Below the pieces are notes generated by a model. That model had not been told where the DNA came from, did no database searches, and worked only from the letters and a program-made list of their open reading frames with translations. Shown piece after piece: positions 1 through 8,807 of a stretch of DNA of 64,000 nucleotides. The position numbers and the translations under genes were made by a program. The DNA is taken from contig NZ_BMMU01000021.1 of assembly GCF_014646095.1 (NCBI RefSeq), forward strand, positions 62,001 through 126,000, given 5' to 3'. How positions within the stretch are numbered: position 1 is the stretch's first letter; the number at the start of each line of letters is the position of its first letter. Source of the stretch: Streptomyces lacrimifluminis. Its GTDB lineage: Bacteria; Actinomycetota; Actinomycetes; Streptomycetales; Streptomycetaceae.

Positions 1-1290
1 TTCGCCCGCCACCGCTTCGGCAACGCCACCCTGGCCGACTTCATCGACTCCCTGGCCGCCGCCACCGAACGCGACGTCCACGCCTGGGCCGACGCCTGGC
101 TGCGCACCACCGGCGTCGACACCCTCACCCCGCGCCTCACCAACGGCGACGCCGGCGGGTACACCCTCACCGTCCGCCACGACGGCAGCCGCCCCCACCG
201 CGTCGCCGTGGGCCTCTACGACCACGACGCCGGCGGCGACGGCACGCTCACCCTCCGCGAGCGCCTCCACGTCGACGTCCCCCAGGACGCCCCGGAGCCC
301 ATCGGCAAGCGCCCCGCCCTGCTCCTCGTCAACGACGGCGACCTGACCTACGCCAAGGTCCGCTTCGACCCCGAGTCCTTCAAGACCGTCCGCACCGCCC
401 TCTCCGGCCTCCCCGACCCGCTCACCCGCGCGGTCGTCTGGAACGCCCTGCGCGACGCCGTACGCGACGGCCAACTCCCGCCCGCGGACTATCTGGAGAC
501 CGTCCGCGCCCACCTCCCGCGCGAAACGGACCTCGCCCTCGTCCAGGGCGTCCTCACCTTCGCGTCGACCGTCGTCGCCGACCGCTACCTGCCCCCGCAA
601 AAACGCCCCGCGGCCCTCGCCGCCCTCGCCTCCCTGTGCCGCGACCTCATCCGCCGCACCGAGGACGGCGACCACCCCGGCCTGCGCCTCATCGCCGTAC
701 GCCACTTCATCGACGTCGCCGCCCACCCCGACACCATCGCCGCCTGGCTCGCCGACGGCACGGTCCCCGGCGGCCCCGAACTCGACCCCGAACTGCGCTG
801 GCGCGTCCTGGCCAGGCTCGCGGTCCTCGGCGCCACCGACGAGGCGGAGATCGACGCCGAACTCGCCCGTGACCCCAGCGCCTCCGGCCAGGAAGGCGCC
901 GCCCGCTGCCGGGCCGCCCTGCCCGACCCCGAGGCCAAACTCCGGGCCTGGGAACAGATGTTCAGCTCGGACGCGCTCTCCACCTACCTCTTCGTCGCCA
1001 CCGCCCAGGGCTTCTGGCAGCCCGAACAGACCGACCTCACCGAGGAGTACGTCAAGCGGTACTGGACCGACGCCGTCGCCGTCGCCGCCGGCCGCGGCCC
1101 CGCCATGGCCGACGCCGCCGGCCGCTGGGCCTTCCCCGCCCACGCCGTCACCCCCGACACCCTCCGCCTCGGCGAGGAGTGCCTGCGCGACGCCGCCCCC
1201 ATACCGGCACTGCGCCGCAAACTCGCCGACCAACTCGACGACCTGGACCGCGCACTGCGCGTACGGGAAGGAGCGCGGGAGCAGGCGTAA
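1..1290 (+). CDS. pepN: Aminopeptidase N, C-terminal part (5' truncated by window edge)
   Basis: Open from the first base, so the start and the zinc-binding HExxH catalytic domain lie outside the window; 429 residues are visible. The visible part is the alpha-helical C-terminal domain of M1 aminopeptidases (ERAP1_C type), preceded by the end of the catalytic domain with a 'WADAWL' stretch and the beta-sandwich linker. M1 enzymes remove N-terminal residues from peptides in the cytoplasm during peptide recycling. The reading frame ends with TAA. A 219-bp non-coding stretch rich in GGTACG steps separates it from the next gene, so the two are probably separate transcription units. Assignment rests on overall helical-repeat character and recognised family sequence; the catalytic residues cannot be checked here. 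Confidence 0.8.
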   Translation, partial: FARHRFGNATLADFIDSLAAATERDVHAWADAWLRTTGVDTLTPRLTNGDAGGYTLTVRHDGSRPHRVAVGLYDHDAGGDGTLTLRERLHVDVPQDAPEPIGKRPALLLVNDGDLTYAKVRFDPESFKTVRTALSGLPDPLTRAVVWNALRDAVRDGQLPPADYLETVRAHLPRETDLALVQGVLTFASTVVADRYLPPQKRPAALAALASLCRDLIRRTEDGDHPGLRLIAVRHFIDVAAHPDTIAAWLADGTVPGGPELDPELRWRVLARLAVLGATDEAEIDAELARDPSASGQEGAARCRAALPDPEAKLRAWEQMFSSDALSTYLFVATAQGFWQPEQTDLTEEYVKRYWTDAVAVAAGRGPAMADAAGRWAFPAHAVTPDTLRLGEECLRDAAPIPALRRKLADQLDDLDRALRVREGAREQA

Positions 1291-1509
1291 CGCCCCCACC
1301 GTCCGGAACGGGTACGTACGGGTACGGGCAACGGGCCCGCGTACGGTACGGGTGTCCGTGTGGGGCCGGGGACACCCCCTGCTCCACACACCCTCCCCAC
1401 GGCAAGCCCCGTACCCCCTTTCGGGTTCCGATCGTTGGTCTTCCCGGGCGCGTCGCCCCAGCCCCGTTCAAGCTGGAACTCCCCAGCCACGCGCCCCGGG
1501 AGGACCACC

Positions 1510-2940
1510 ATGCGCACGCCGCCCCTCGCCTCAGGCGCCGAAGGCCCCGACGCCCTGCGGCCCTTGCTCGACACGGTCCTCGGCGCCCTCGCGGACGGTG
1601 GACACGCGCGCGGCGGCCCCCTCCCGGCCGGCGGACCCGAAACCGTCGCTCAGCGGATACGCGCCGCAGCCGGTGACTTCCTGCCCGACAAGGGCGACGA
1701 CAACGCCCTGTACGACCTCGTGCGCGCCCTCGCCGAAGGCGCCGCCGACCCCGCGCACCCCCACTGCGCCGCCCACCTGCACTGCCCGCCCCTCGCCGTC
1801 GCCACCGCCGCAGACCTCGCCGCCAGTGCCCTCAACCCGTCCCTCGACTCCTGGGACCAGGCCCCGGCCGCCTCCGAACTCGAAGCACTGGTCACGAGGA
1901 CCCTCGCCGCCGAGATCTACGGAGGCGCAAGGGCGAGTGAGCAGACACCGGCCGTAGCGCCCCGGAGGCGAACCGAGCCTCCAAAGCAAGGGGACGCCCT
2001 CGTCACCACCGGCGGCACCGAAGCCAACCAACTCGCCCTGCTCCTCGCCCGCGAGACACACCCGGGCGTCCGCCTCGTGCACGGCGCCAACGCCCACCAC
2101 TCCCTGCCCCGCGCCGCCTGGCTCCTCGGCCTCCCCGAACCCGTCGTGGTCCCCGCCCCCGCCGGCACCCTCGACCCCGCCGCCCTCGACGAAGCCCTCA
2201 CCGAGCTGCCGGGCCCCCGCGGCTCACTCCTCGTCGCCGCCACCGCCGGCACCACCGACGCCGGACTCATCGACCCGCTGCCCCAGATCGCCGCCCTCTG
2301 CGCCGCCCACGGCACCCGGCTCCACGTCGACGCCGCCTACGGCGGCGGACTCCTCTTCAGCGCGCGCCACCGCACCCAACTCGCCGGCCTCGAACACGCC
2401 GACACCGTCACCCTCGACCTGCACAAACTCGGCTGGCAACCCGTCGCCGCAGGCCTCCTCACCGTCAAGAACCCCAGCGACCTGGCCGCACTCGCCCACC
2501 AAGCCGACTACCTCAACGCCGACGACGACACCGAAGCAGGTCTCCCCGACCTCCTCGGCCGCTCCCTGCGCACCACCCGACGAGCCGACATCCTCAAGAT
2601 CGCCGTCACCCTCAAAACCCTCGGCCGCCACGGACTTGGCGCCCTCGTCGACCAGGTCTGCGCCCACGCCCACGAGTTCGCCCGCCTCGTCCGGACCCAC
2701 CCCGGCTTCGAACTCCACGACCCGCCCACCATCAGCACCGTGCTCTTCCGGCCCGCCGGAGCATCCGACGACGCCGTCGCCGCCGTACGCCGAAAACTCC
2801 TCCACGACGGACGCGCCGTCCTCGGCCGCGCCCATCTCGACGGCCGCCTCTGGCTCAAGGTCACCCTCCTCAACCCCCACACCCGGCCGGACGACCTGGC
2901 CGCACTTCTGAAGCTGGTGGAAGGAAACCTCCCCTCATGA
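1510..2940 (+). CDS. PLP-dependent group II decarboxylase, DesA-like (lysine decarboxylase type)
   Basis: A 476-residue fold-type I PLP decarboxylase. The Schiff-base lysine is Lys306 in the motif LDLHKLGWQ, and HVDAAYGGG supplies the PLP-ring Asp. The ATG at 1510 follows GGGAGGA. Family members of this group decarboxylate lysine, ornithine, 2,4-diaminobutyrate or aromatic amino acids; the next gene, an N-hydroxylase overlapping by ATGA, makes a diamine-forming siderophore step (as DesA in desferrioxamine synthesis, lysine to cadaverine) the best guess. Oddity: between 'AEIYGG' and 'GDALVTTGGTE' lie about 18 extra residues (roughly 140-160), rich in Arg, Pro and Glu, encoded by DNA with a small hairpin. 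No iron box is visible upstream. Substrate is inference. Confidence 0.85.
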   Translation: MRTPPLASGAEGPDALRPLLDTVLGALADGGHARGGPLPAGGPETVAQRIRAAAGDFLPDKGDDNALYDLVRALAEGAADPAHPHCAAHLHCPPLAVATAADLAASALNPSLDSWDQAPAASELEALVTRTLAAEIYGGARASEQTPAVAPRRRTEPPKQGDALVTTGGTEANQLALLLARETHPGVRLVHGANAHHSLPRAAWLLGLPEPVVVPAPAGTLDPAALDEALTELPGPRGSLLVAATAGTTDAGLIDPLPQIAALCAAHGTRLHVDAAYGGGLLFSARHRTQLAGLEHADTVTLDLHKLGWQPVAAGLLTVKNPSDLAALAHQADYLNADDDTEAGLPDLLGRSLRTTRRADILKIAVTLKTLGRHGLGALVDQVCAHAHEFARLVRTHPGFELHDPPTISTVLFRPAGASDDAVAAVRRKLLHDGRAVLGRAHLDGRLWLKVTLLNPHTRPDDLAALLKLVEGNLPS

Positions 2941-4403
2941 CACCCCCCACGCCCGCCGACAACCCGGCCGCCACCTCCACCCCCGACGCCCCCCACGACC
3001 TCGTCGGCATCGGCATCGGCCCCTGCAACCTCTCCCTCGCCGCGCTCGCCCACCCCATCCCCGACCTCGACACCGTCTTCTACGAACAACACCCCCGCTT
3101 CGACTGGCACCCCGGGCTCCTCATCGACGGCGCCACCGTCCAAGTCCCCTTCCTCGCCGACCTGGTCACCCTCGCCGACCCCGCCAGCCCCTGGTCGTTC
3201 CTCAGCTATCTCAAGAGCCGCGACCGGCTCTTTCCGTTCTACTTCGCCGAGCGCTTCCACATCCAGCGCGCCGAATACGACGCCTACTGCCGCTGGGTCA
3301 GCCAGAACCTGCCCCGACTGCACTTCGGCCACCAGGTCGACGCCGTCCGCTGGAACCCCGAACGAGACGTGTTCGAAATCGACTTCACCCAACTCGACAC
3401 CGACGGAGAAGCCGAGGCCCTCGGCCGGACGTACACGAGGAACGTCGTCCTCGGCATCGGCAGCGAGCCCTACATCCCCGAACCCCTCAAACCACTCGTC
3501 GAAGCCCCCACCGTGCCCGTCCTGCACGCAGCCGACTACCTCACCCACCGCGACCGGCTCCTCACAGCCGAACACGTCACCGTCATCGGCTCAGGACAGA
3601 CCGGCGCCGAGATCTTCCTCGACCTCCTGCGCCACCGCCCCGCCGGACGCGAGAAAATCCACTGGCTGGGACGCACCGAGGCCTTCGCCCCCATGGAGTA
3701 CTCCAAACTCGGCCTCGAACACTTCACCCCCGACCACACCCGCTACTTCCACGCCCTCACCGAACCCGTACGCGACCGCCTCGTCGCCGCCCAGTGGCAA
3801 CTCCACAAAGGCATCGGCGCCGACACCATCGCCGCCATCCACGACGAGCTCTACCGCCGGACCCTCCACGGCGGCTGGCCCGAAGCCGTCCTCACCCCCG
3901 GTGTCCGCGTCCGCACCGCCGGCCGCGTCGCCACCACCAAAGTCGAACTCCACCTCGAACACACCCAGCAGGGCAGCCGCTCCCGCCTCACCACCGACGC
4001 CGTCGTCCTCGCCACCGGCTACCGAGACCGCCCCCTCGACCGCATTCTCGCCGGCCTCGACCCCTACCTCCGCCGCGACAACGCCGAACGCCCCCGCATC
4101 GACGAACAGTTCAGACTCGACCTCGACCCGGCCATCACCGGCTCCGGCAGCCACGTCTACGTCCAGAACGCCGAACTCCACACCCACGGCGTCGGCACCC
4201 CCGACCTCGGACTCGTCGCCTGGCGCAGCGCCGCCATCCTCAACTCCCTCACCGGCCGGGCCCCCTACCCCCAGCCGACTAGAACCGCCTTCACCACCTT
4301 CGGCCTCGAACAACCACTGCCCGCGGTCCCGACCCCACGGCAGAGCCAGGAACGAGAAAAGGGCCAGCACCATGTGCTGACCCCCCTCGTGGACGGAATC
4401 TGA
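2937..4403 (+). CDS. Lysine/cadaverine N-hydroxylase (SidA/IucD/PvdA family flavoprotein)
   Basis: 488 residues. FAD-binding motif GIGIGPCNLSLAAL lies near residues 22-37, an NADPH motif VIGSGQTGAEIFLDLL near 220, and the conserved ATGY near 360. Flavin monooxygenases of this family hydroxylate the side-chain amine of lysine, ornithine or cadaverine to build hydroxamate iron ligands in the cytoplasm. The start overlaps the stop of the decarboxylase (ATGA), implying coupled translation and one pathway. The C-terminus continues about 30 residues past the usual 'FGLE' end into a polar tail, which could be an extension or a sign that downstream DNA was lost. The acyltransferase and IucA/IucC-type synthetase that should complete such a pathway are absent: the next gene is convergent and unrelated. 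Confidence 0.87.
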   Translation: MTPPTPADNPAATSTPDAPHDLVGIGIGPCNLSLAALAHPIPDLDTVFYEQHPRFDWHPGLLIDGATVQVPFLADLVTLADPASPWSFLSYLKSRDRLFPFYFAERFHIQRAEYDAYCRWVSQNLPRLHFGHQVDAVRWNPERDVFEIDFTQLDTDGEAEALGRTYTRNVVLGIGSEPYIPEPLKPLVEAPTVPVLHAADYLTHRDRLLTAEHVTVIGSGQTGAEIFLDLLRHRPAGREKIHWLGRTEAFAPMEYSKLGLEHFTPDHTRYFHALTEPVRDRLVAAQWQLHKGIGADTIAAIHDELYRRTLHGGWPEAVLTPGVRVRTAGRVATTKVELHLEHTQQGSRSRLTTDAVVLATGYRDRPLDRILAGLDPYLRRDNAERPRIDEQFRLDLDPAITGSGSHVYVQNAELHTHGVGTPDLGLVAWRSAAILNSLTGRAPYPQPTRTAFTTFGLEQPLPAVPTPRQSQEREKGQHHVLTPLVDGI

Positions 4404-4433
4404 GGCACCCCGCCGCTCACCGAAGACCGGTGA

Positions 4434-6239
4434 CTAGAACACCGGCGTGCCGTCGCGCGTCAACTTCCAGTCCACCGACGCGAACTCCTTCGGATCCAGC
4501 ACACCCTTCGCCGTCACCCACTCGGAGATCCGCGTCCGGATCTCCGTCGACTCCGACCACAACTCCTGCGCCGACGCCACATGCGGGAACGCCCCGCCGC
4601 CATTGGCACGGTAGTTGTTCACCGCGAACACGAACTGCTGCGCGTCATCCAACGCCACACCGTTGTAGGCCAGGTTCTTGATCCGCGAACCCGCCGCCTG
4701 CGCGATGTCGATGTCGTACGTCAGCCCCGACACGTAGTCGTAGTTGTAGTCCGGCCGGTTCTCCGCGTTCGTCAGCTTCTCCACGTCGACCGCCGCACCC
4801 GCCGCCGTCCGCACGAAGTACTGCGCCGAGTACTCCAGGTACGCCCGCACCTGCGCGCCCGTCATCAACTTCGCGACCAGCGTGTTGTCGTACACGTACA
4901 GACTCGACAGATCCCGGATCGTCACCTCGCCGGCCGGGATCTCCGACGTCCGCGAGAACGGCGACGCCTGCGCGATCACCGGCAGCGAGGCATACGCCGT
5001 CCCCACCAGCGCCGCCCTCACCACGTCCTCCTGGACCTTCGTGATCAGGTCGATGATCGGAGCGTCCTTGTAACGCGCCTCCACCGTCGTGAGCGGGTCC
5101 GTCGCCGTACCGACCACCTGATTGACGTACGCCACGACAACGTCGTGCTCGTCCTTCAGCAACTTGGTGATCTTCGGATCATCGGCGACCGTCTTCGAGT
5201 CGCGCACCGTCGCCGCGACCGACTCGACAGCCCACTTGCCCTTCTCGAACACCAGCTCCACGTCGAACAACGACAACCGCTCCGCGTACGCCAGCGGCTC
5301 CGACAGCACCACCGTCCTGCCGGTCGCCGTGTTGGTGACCTTCAGCTCGGCGATCTCCGTGTGCGCGTGCCCGACAAGAATCGCGTCGATACCCGGCACC
5401 TGCTGCGCCACGAGCGCCGCCGAGTTCTCGATGTACGGCAACTGGTCACCGTACGACGAAGTGCCCGAGGACCCCGAGTGCGCCGACACGACCACCACGT
5501 CCGCGCCCATCGAACGCAGCTTCGGCACCCACTTCGCCGCCTGCTCCTCCAGACCCGGGAACGTCAGCTTCCCCTGCACATACGCCTTGTCCCAGATCGC
5601 GATCCCCGGGTTCGTCAGCCCCAGCACCGCCACCTTGACCGGCGGAGCACCCTTCACCTGGAACGTCTTCATGAAGTACGGAGGGAAGGCGGGCTTCAGC
5701 GTCTTCGCGTCCAGCGCGTTCGCACCCAGCAGCGGGAAACGGCACTGCGACTCGAACTTGCGCAGCGTCTCGATGCCGTAGTTGAACTCGTGGTTGCCGA
5801 GCGCCACCGCGTCGTACCCGATGGCGTTCATCGCCTGCGCCATCGGGTGCACCGGACCACCCTTGGCGGTGATCGGGTCGACCTTCGCGTAGTAGTACGT
5901 CAGCGGGGTGCCCTGAATCGTGTCGCCCGCGTCGATCAGCAGCGTGTTGCAACGCCCCTTCTCCTTGCGGACCTGCTCCACCAGCGTGGAGATACGGGCC
6001 AGCCCCTGCGCGTTGCCCTTCGCGTCGGAGTACTCCGCGTTCTTGAAGTAGTCCCAGTTGAAGATGTGCCCGTGCAGGTCGGTCGTGCCCATCACGGTCA
6101 GGGAGTACCGCTTCCCCGGCTTCGCGGGCTTCCTCGCCTCCGCGGCCTGCGCCGCCGGCGCCACGACAGCACTGGTCAGCGCCACCCCCGCCCCGGTCAC
6201 AGCGGACTTCTTCAGGAACTTCCGGCGGTTCAACGGCAT
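4434..6239 (-). CDS. Tat-exported bifunctional metallophosphatase / 5'-nucleotidase
   Basis: 601 residues. The N-terminus has a twin-arginine signal (NRRKFLKK, then a hydrophobic stretch ending in AQAAEA), so it is folded in the cytoplasm and exported. The metallophosphatase domain shows DLHGH, DAGDTIQG, GNHEFNYG and GHAHTEI metal-ligand motifs; the C-terminal half is the 5'-nucleotidase substrate-binding domain. The enzyme should hydrolyse extracellular nucleoside phosphates or 2',3'-cyclic nucleotides and feed phosphate and nucleoside salvage. The ATG at 6239 is set by the signal peptide and a GAGGAG ribosome-binding site; the frame stays open far upstream, but that extension crosses the neighbouring gene and a tandem repeat and is not coding. 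It converges on the hydroxylase gene with only 30 bp between stops. Confidence 0.92.
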   Translation of the reverse strand: MPLNRRKFLKKSAVTGAGVALTSAVVAPAAQAAEARKPAKPGKRYSLTVMGTTDLHGHIFNWDYFKNAEYSDAKGNAQGLARISTLVEQVRKEKGRCNTLLIDAGDTIQGTPLTYYYAKVDPITAKGGPVHPMAQAMNAIGYDAVALGNHEFNYGIETLRKFESQCRFPLLGANALDAKTLKPAFPPYFMKTFQVKGAPPVKVAVLGLTNPGIAIWDKAYVQGKLTFPGLEEQAAKWVPKLRSMGADVVVVSAHSGSSGTSSYGDQLPYIENSAALVAQQVPGIDAILVGHAHTEIAELKVTNTATGRTVVLSEPLAYAERLSLFDVELVFEKGKWAVESVAATVRDSKTVADDPKITKLLKDEHDVVVAYVNQVVGTATDPLTTVEARYKDAPIIDLITKVQEDVVRAALVGTAYASLPVIAQASPFSRTSEIPAGEVTIRDLSSLYVYDNTLVAKLMTGAQVRAYLEYSAQYFVRTAAGAAVDVEKLTNAENRPDYNYDYVSGLTYDIDIAQAAGSRIKNLAYNGVALDDAQQFVFAVNNYRANGGGAFPHVASAQELWSESTEIRTRISEWVTAKGVLDPKEFASVDWKLTRDGTPVF

Positions 6240-6389
6240 GTTTCGAGCTCCTCGGGGAATGGTCAATGACGCGCGTAGATTCTGACCCGGACACGACCGG
6301 CGGCAACAGCCCCCCAAGGTTTCGATCTGGTGACCGCCAGACTCCGGAACACCGTCCGCAACCGCCCCGCGAGTGACAGAGTGGGACGT

Positions 6390-7106
6390 ATGACCTCCAG
6401 CCCGGAGCACCCCACCGCCGTCCCCTACGGCACCCCGGACGCCCCCCGCATCGCCGTCCGCGGCGAAGCCCACCTCGAAGTCGACCCCGAGATCGCCCGC
6501 ATCGGCATCACCATCGGCGCAAGGGGCACAGACCGCCGCTCGGCGCTGGACGACCTGACCCGCCGCAACGCCACCGTCCTCGACCTCGTGAAAACGTACG
6601 GCGAGGCAGTGGAACGCCTGGAAACAGGAGCCTTCTCCATCGCCCCGGAACTCACCAGACACGGCCGCGGAGAACGCGTCCGGGCCTACCACGGCCGCGT
6701 CCACCTCACCGCCGAACTCACCGACTTCACCGCCCTCGGCGAACTGACCAGCCGCCTCGCCGACCTGGACCTCACCAGGGTCGACGGCCCCTGGTGGGCC
6801 CTGCGCCCCGACTCCCCGGCCCACCGCGACGCCCGCCGACAGGCGGTCCGGGAAGCGGTACAACGGGCTCGCGAGTACGCGGAAGCCCTGGGCACCTCGC
6901 TGGCGGCCCTGGTGGAACTGGCGGACGTGGGCGCCGAGGCCGCACAGCCCATGGGGTACGAGGCCCAGTCCCGCTCCCTGCACCGCGCGGCCTTCGCCGG
7001 CGCCGAGGCCGCGGACGAGGCGGCACCACTCGACCTGGAACCGCAGCGGCAACAGGTCTACGCACAGGTGAACGCCCGCTTCACGATGGCGCCGCCACAG
7101 CTGTGA
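6390..7106 (+). CDS. SIMPL domain (DUF541) protein
   Basis: 238 residues forming one SIMPL/DUF541 domain, recognisable from 'AVRGEAHLEVDPEIARIGI' near the N-terminus, where the conserved 'G-x-a-x-v-x-P-D-x-a' pattern sits. No signal peptide or membrane helix is visible, unlike many SIMPL proteins that are periplasmic or secreted, so it is probably cytoplasmic. Biochemical function is unknown for the family; members have been linked to oxidative stress and, in eukaryotes, to kinase signalling. ATG at 6390 is chosen because the family domain starts soon after. It is divergent from the 5'-nucleotidase with a 150-bp shared upstream region. A 12-bp tandem repeat starts right after its stop codon. 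Confidence 0.85.
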   Translation: MTSSPEHPTAVPYGTPDAPRIAVRGEAHLEVDPEIARIGITIGARGTDRRSALDDLTRRNATVLDLVKTYGEAVERLETGAFSIAPELTRHGRGERVRAYHGRVHLTAELTDFTALGELTSRLADLDLTRVDGPWWALRPDSPAHRDARRQAVREAVQRAREYAEALGTSLAALVELADVGAEAAQPMGYEAQSRSLHRAAFAGAEAADEAAPLDLEPQRQQVYAQVNARFTMAPPQL

Positions 7107-7108
7107 AT

Positions 7109-7192
7109 GGACAGGTGAACAGACGGGCGAACGGACAGGTGAGTAGATAGGAGAACAGGCAGGTGAACAGGCAGGTGAACAGACCACTGAAA
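7109..7192. repeat. 12-bp tandem repeat, about seven units
   Basis: Consecutive 12-mers read GGACAGGTGAAC, AGACGGGCGAAC, GGACAGGTGAGT, AGATAGGAGAAC, AGGCAGGTGAAC, AGGCAGGTGAAC and a degenerate AGACCACTGAAA. The two AGGCAGGTGAAC units are identical and adjacent. The array begins two bases after the SIMPL gene stop and ends in the AT-richer region upstream of pyk. The period is a multiple of three and the complementary strand reads as repeated Cys-Ser-Pro-Val/Ala, but no ribosome-binding site or start supports a peptide. Confidence 0.85.
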
Positions 7193-7324
7193 TGTTCAGC
7201 CGAAATGCTCATCAGAGCAGCCCCGCGCACAGTTCAATCGTTGTCAATAACCCTTCACGCAAAGGTTGTTGAGTAGTCATGCAGGGCCAATTCGCTACCC
7301 ACCGGTAAGGCCTACGCTCGAAGT

Positions 7325-8761
7325 ATGCGTCGAGCAAAGATCGTCTGTACCCTGGGCCCCGCCACCGACTCGTACGACCAGATCAAAGCACTGGTCGATG
7401 CCGGAATGGACGTAGCCCGCTTCAACCTCAGCCACGGCACCCACGCCGAACACGAGGTGCGTTACCAGCACGTCCGCAAGGCCGCCGACGAAACCGGCCG
7501 CAGCATCGGCCTCCTCGCCGACCTTCAAGGCCCGAAGATCCGACTCGGCAGCTTCGCCGAAGGCCCCGTACTCCTCGAACGCGGCGACACCTTCACCATC
7601 ACCGTCGAAGAAGGCGTCGAAGGCAACCAGCAGACCTGCGGAACCACGTACGCGGGCCTCGCCACCGACGTCACCCCGGGCGAACTCGTCCTCGTCGACG
7701 ACGGCAAGGTCTGCCTGGAAGTCACCGCCGTCGACGGACCCCGCGTCCACACCAGGGTCGTCGAAGGCGGAGTGATCTCCGACCACAAGGGCCTCAACCT
7801 CCCCGGCGTGGCGGTGTCGGTCCCCGCCCTCTCCGACAAGGACGAGGCGGACCTGCGCTGGGCGCTGCGCACCGGCTTCGACGTCATCGCGCTGTCCTTC
7901 GTGCGCAGCGGACGCGACATCGAGGACGTCCACCGCATCATGGACGAGGAACACCGGCGCCTCCCGGTCATCGCCAAGGTCGAGAAGCCGCAGGCGGTCG
8001 AAGCGATCGACGACATCGTCGCCGCCTTCGACGGCATCATGGTCGCCCGCGGCGACCTCGGCGTCGAGATGCCCCTGGAGCAGGTCCCCATCGTCCAGAA
8101 GCGCGCGATCAAGCTGGCCAAGCGCAACGCCAAGCCGGTCATCGTCGCCACCCAGATGCTCGACTCGATGATCGAGAACTCCCGCCCGACCAGGGCGGAG
8201 GCCTCGGACGTCGCGAACGCGGTCATCGACGGCACGGACGCGGTGATGCTGTCCGGCGAGACGAGCGTGGGCAAGTACGCCATCGAGACGGTCCGCACGA
8301 TGGCGAAGATCGTCGAAGCGGCCGAGGAGGACATCCTGGCCAAGGGCCTACCGCCCCTCACGGACCGCAACAAGCCCCGCACACAGGGCGGCGCCGTGGC
8401 CCGCGCGGCGGCCGAGATGGGCGACTTCCTCGGCGCGAAGTTCCTGGTCGCGTTCACCCAGTCCGGCGACACCGTGAAGCGCCTCTCCCGCTACCGCTCC
8501 CCGATCCCGCTCCTGGCCTTCACCCCGGACCCGGCGACCCGGTCCCAGCTGACGCTGACGTGGGGCGTGGAGACGTTCCTGGGCCCACACGTCGACTCGA
8601 CGGACGCGATGGTCGACCAGGTGGACGAGCTGCTCCTGAAGTACGGGCGCTGCCAGAAGGGCGACATCGTGGTGATCACGGCCGGCTCCCCGCCCGGGGT
8701 CTCGGGGTCGACCAATCTGGTGCGGGTGCACCACATCGGCGAGGACGACAGTCCCAAGTAG
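7325..8761 (+). CDS. pyk: Pyruvate kinase
   Basis: 478 residues, full length for bacterial type II pyruvate kinase. It transfers phosphate from phosphoenolpyruvate to ADP, the last ATP-yielding step of glycolysis. The N-terminus RRAKIVCTLGPAT and NLSHG give substrate and ADP contacts; VIAKVEKPQA carries the catalytic lysine and MVARGDLGVE the metal-binding acidic residues of the (beta/alpha)8 barrel; a B domain lies near residues 70-170 and a regulatory C domain follows residue 340. The gene stands alone: upstream is the repeat tract and an AT-richer stretch (7193-7324) likely to hold the promoter, and a strong terminator follows the stop. Confidence 0.97.
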   Translation: MRRAKIVCTLGPATDSYDQIKALVDAGMDVARFNLSHGTHAEHEVRYQHVRKAADETGRSIGLLADLQGPKIRLGSFAEGPVLLERGDTFTITVEEGVEGNQQTCGTTYAGLATDVTPGELVLVDDGKVCLEVTAVDGPRVHTRVVEGGVISDHKGLNLPGVAVSVPALSDKDEADLRWALRTGFDVIALSFVRSGRDIEDVHRIMDEEHRRLPVIAKVEKPQAVEAIDDIVAAFDGIMVARGDLGVEMPLEQVPIVQKRAIKLAKRNAKPVIVATQMLDSMIENSRPTRAEASDVANAVIDGTDAVMLSGETSVGKYAIETVRTMAKIVEAAEEDILAKGLPPLTDRNKPRTQGGAVARAAAEMGDFLGAKFLVAFTQSGDTVKRLSRYRSPIPLLAFTPDPATRSQLTLTWGVETFLGPHVDSTDAMVDQVDELLLKYGRCQKGDIVVITAGSPPGVSGSTNLVRVHHIGEDDSPK

Positions 8762-8773
8762 GCCATGAAAGCG

Positions 8774-8803
8774 AAGGGCCCCTCCCGGCGGAGGGGCCCT
8801 TTT
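8774..8803 (+). terminator. Rho-independent terminator after pyk
   Basis: A perfect 12-bp stem (AAGGGCCCCTCC / GGAGGGGCCCTT) closes a CGGC tetraloop, and T residues follow. It lies between the convergent ends of pyk and the HTH-LAGLIDADG gene and, having A residues on the other flank, could serve both. Confidence 0.9.
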
Positions 8804-8807
8804 CGGT

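Noticed and set aside
1291..1509. Iron box (DmdR/IdeR site) upstream of the DesA-like gene
   Set aside because: No TTAGGTTAGGCTAACC-like sequence; the region is a GGTACG-rich GC tract.
6240..7187. Long N-terminal extension of the 5'-nucleotidase frame (up to 917 residues)
   Set aside because: It passes antisense through the SIMPL gene and the 12-bp repeat, and the Tat signal plus ribosome-binding site clearly place the start at 6239.
7109..7192. CRISPR array
   Set aside because: Units are 12 bp, contiguous and without spacers; no cas genes are present.
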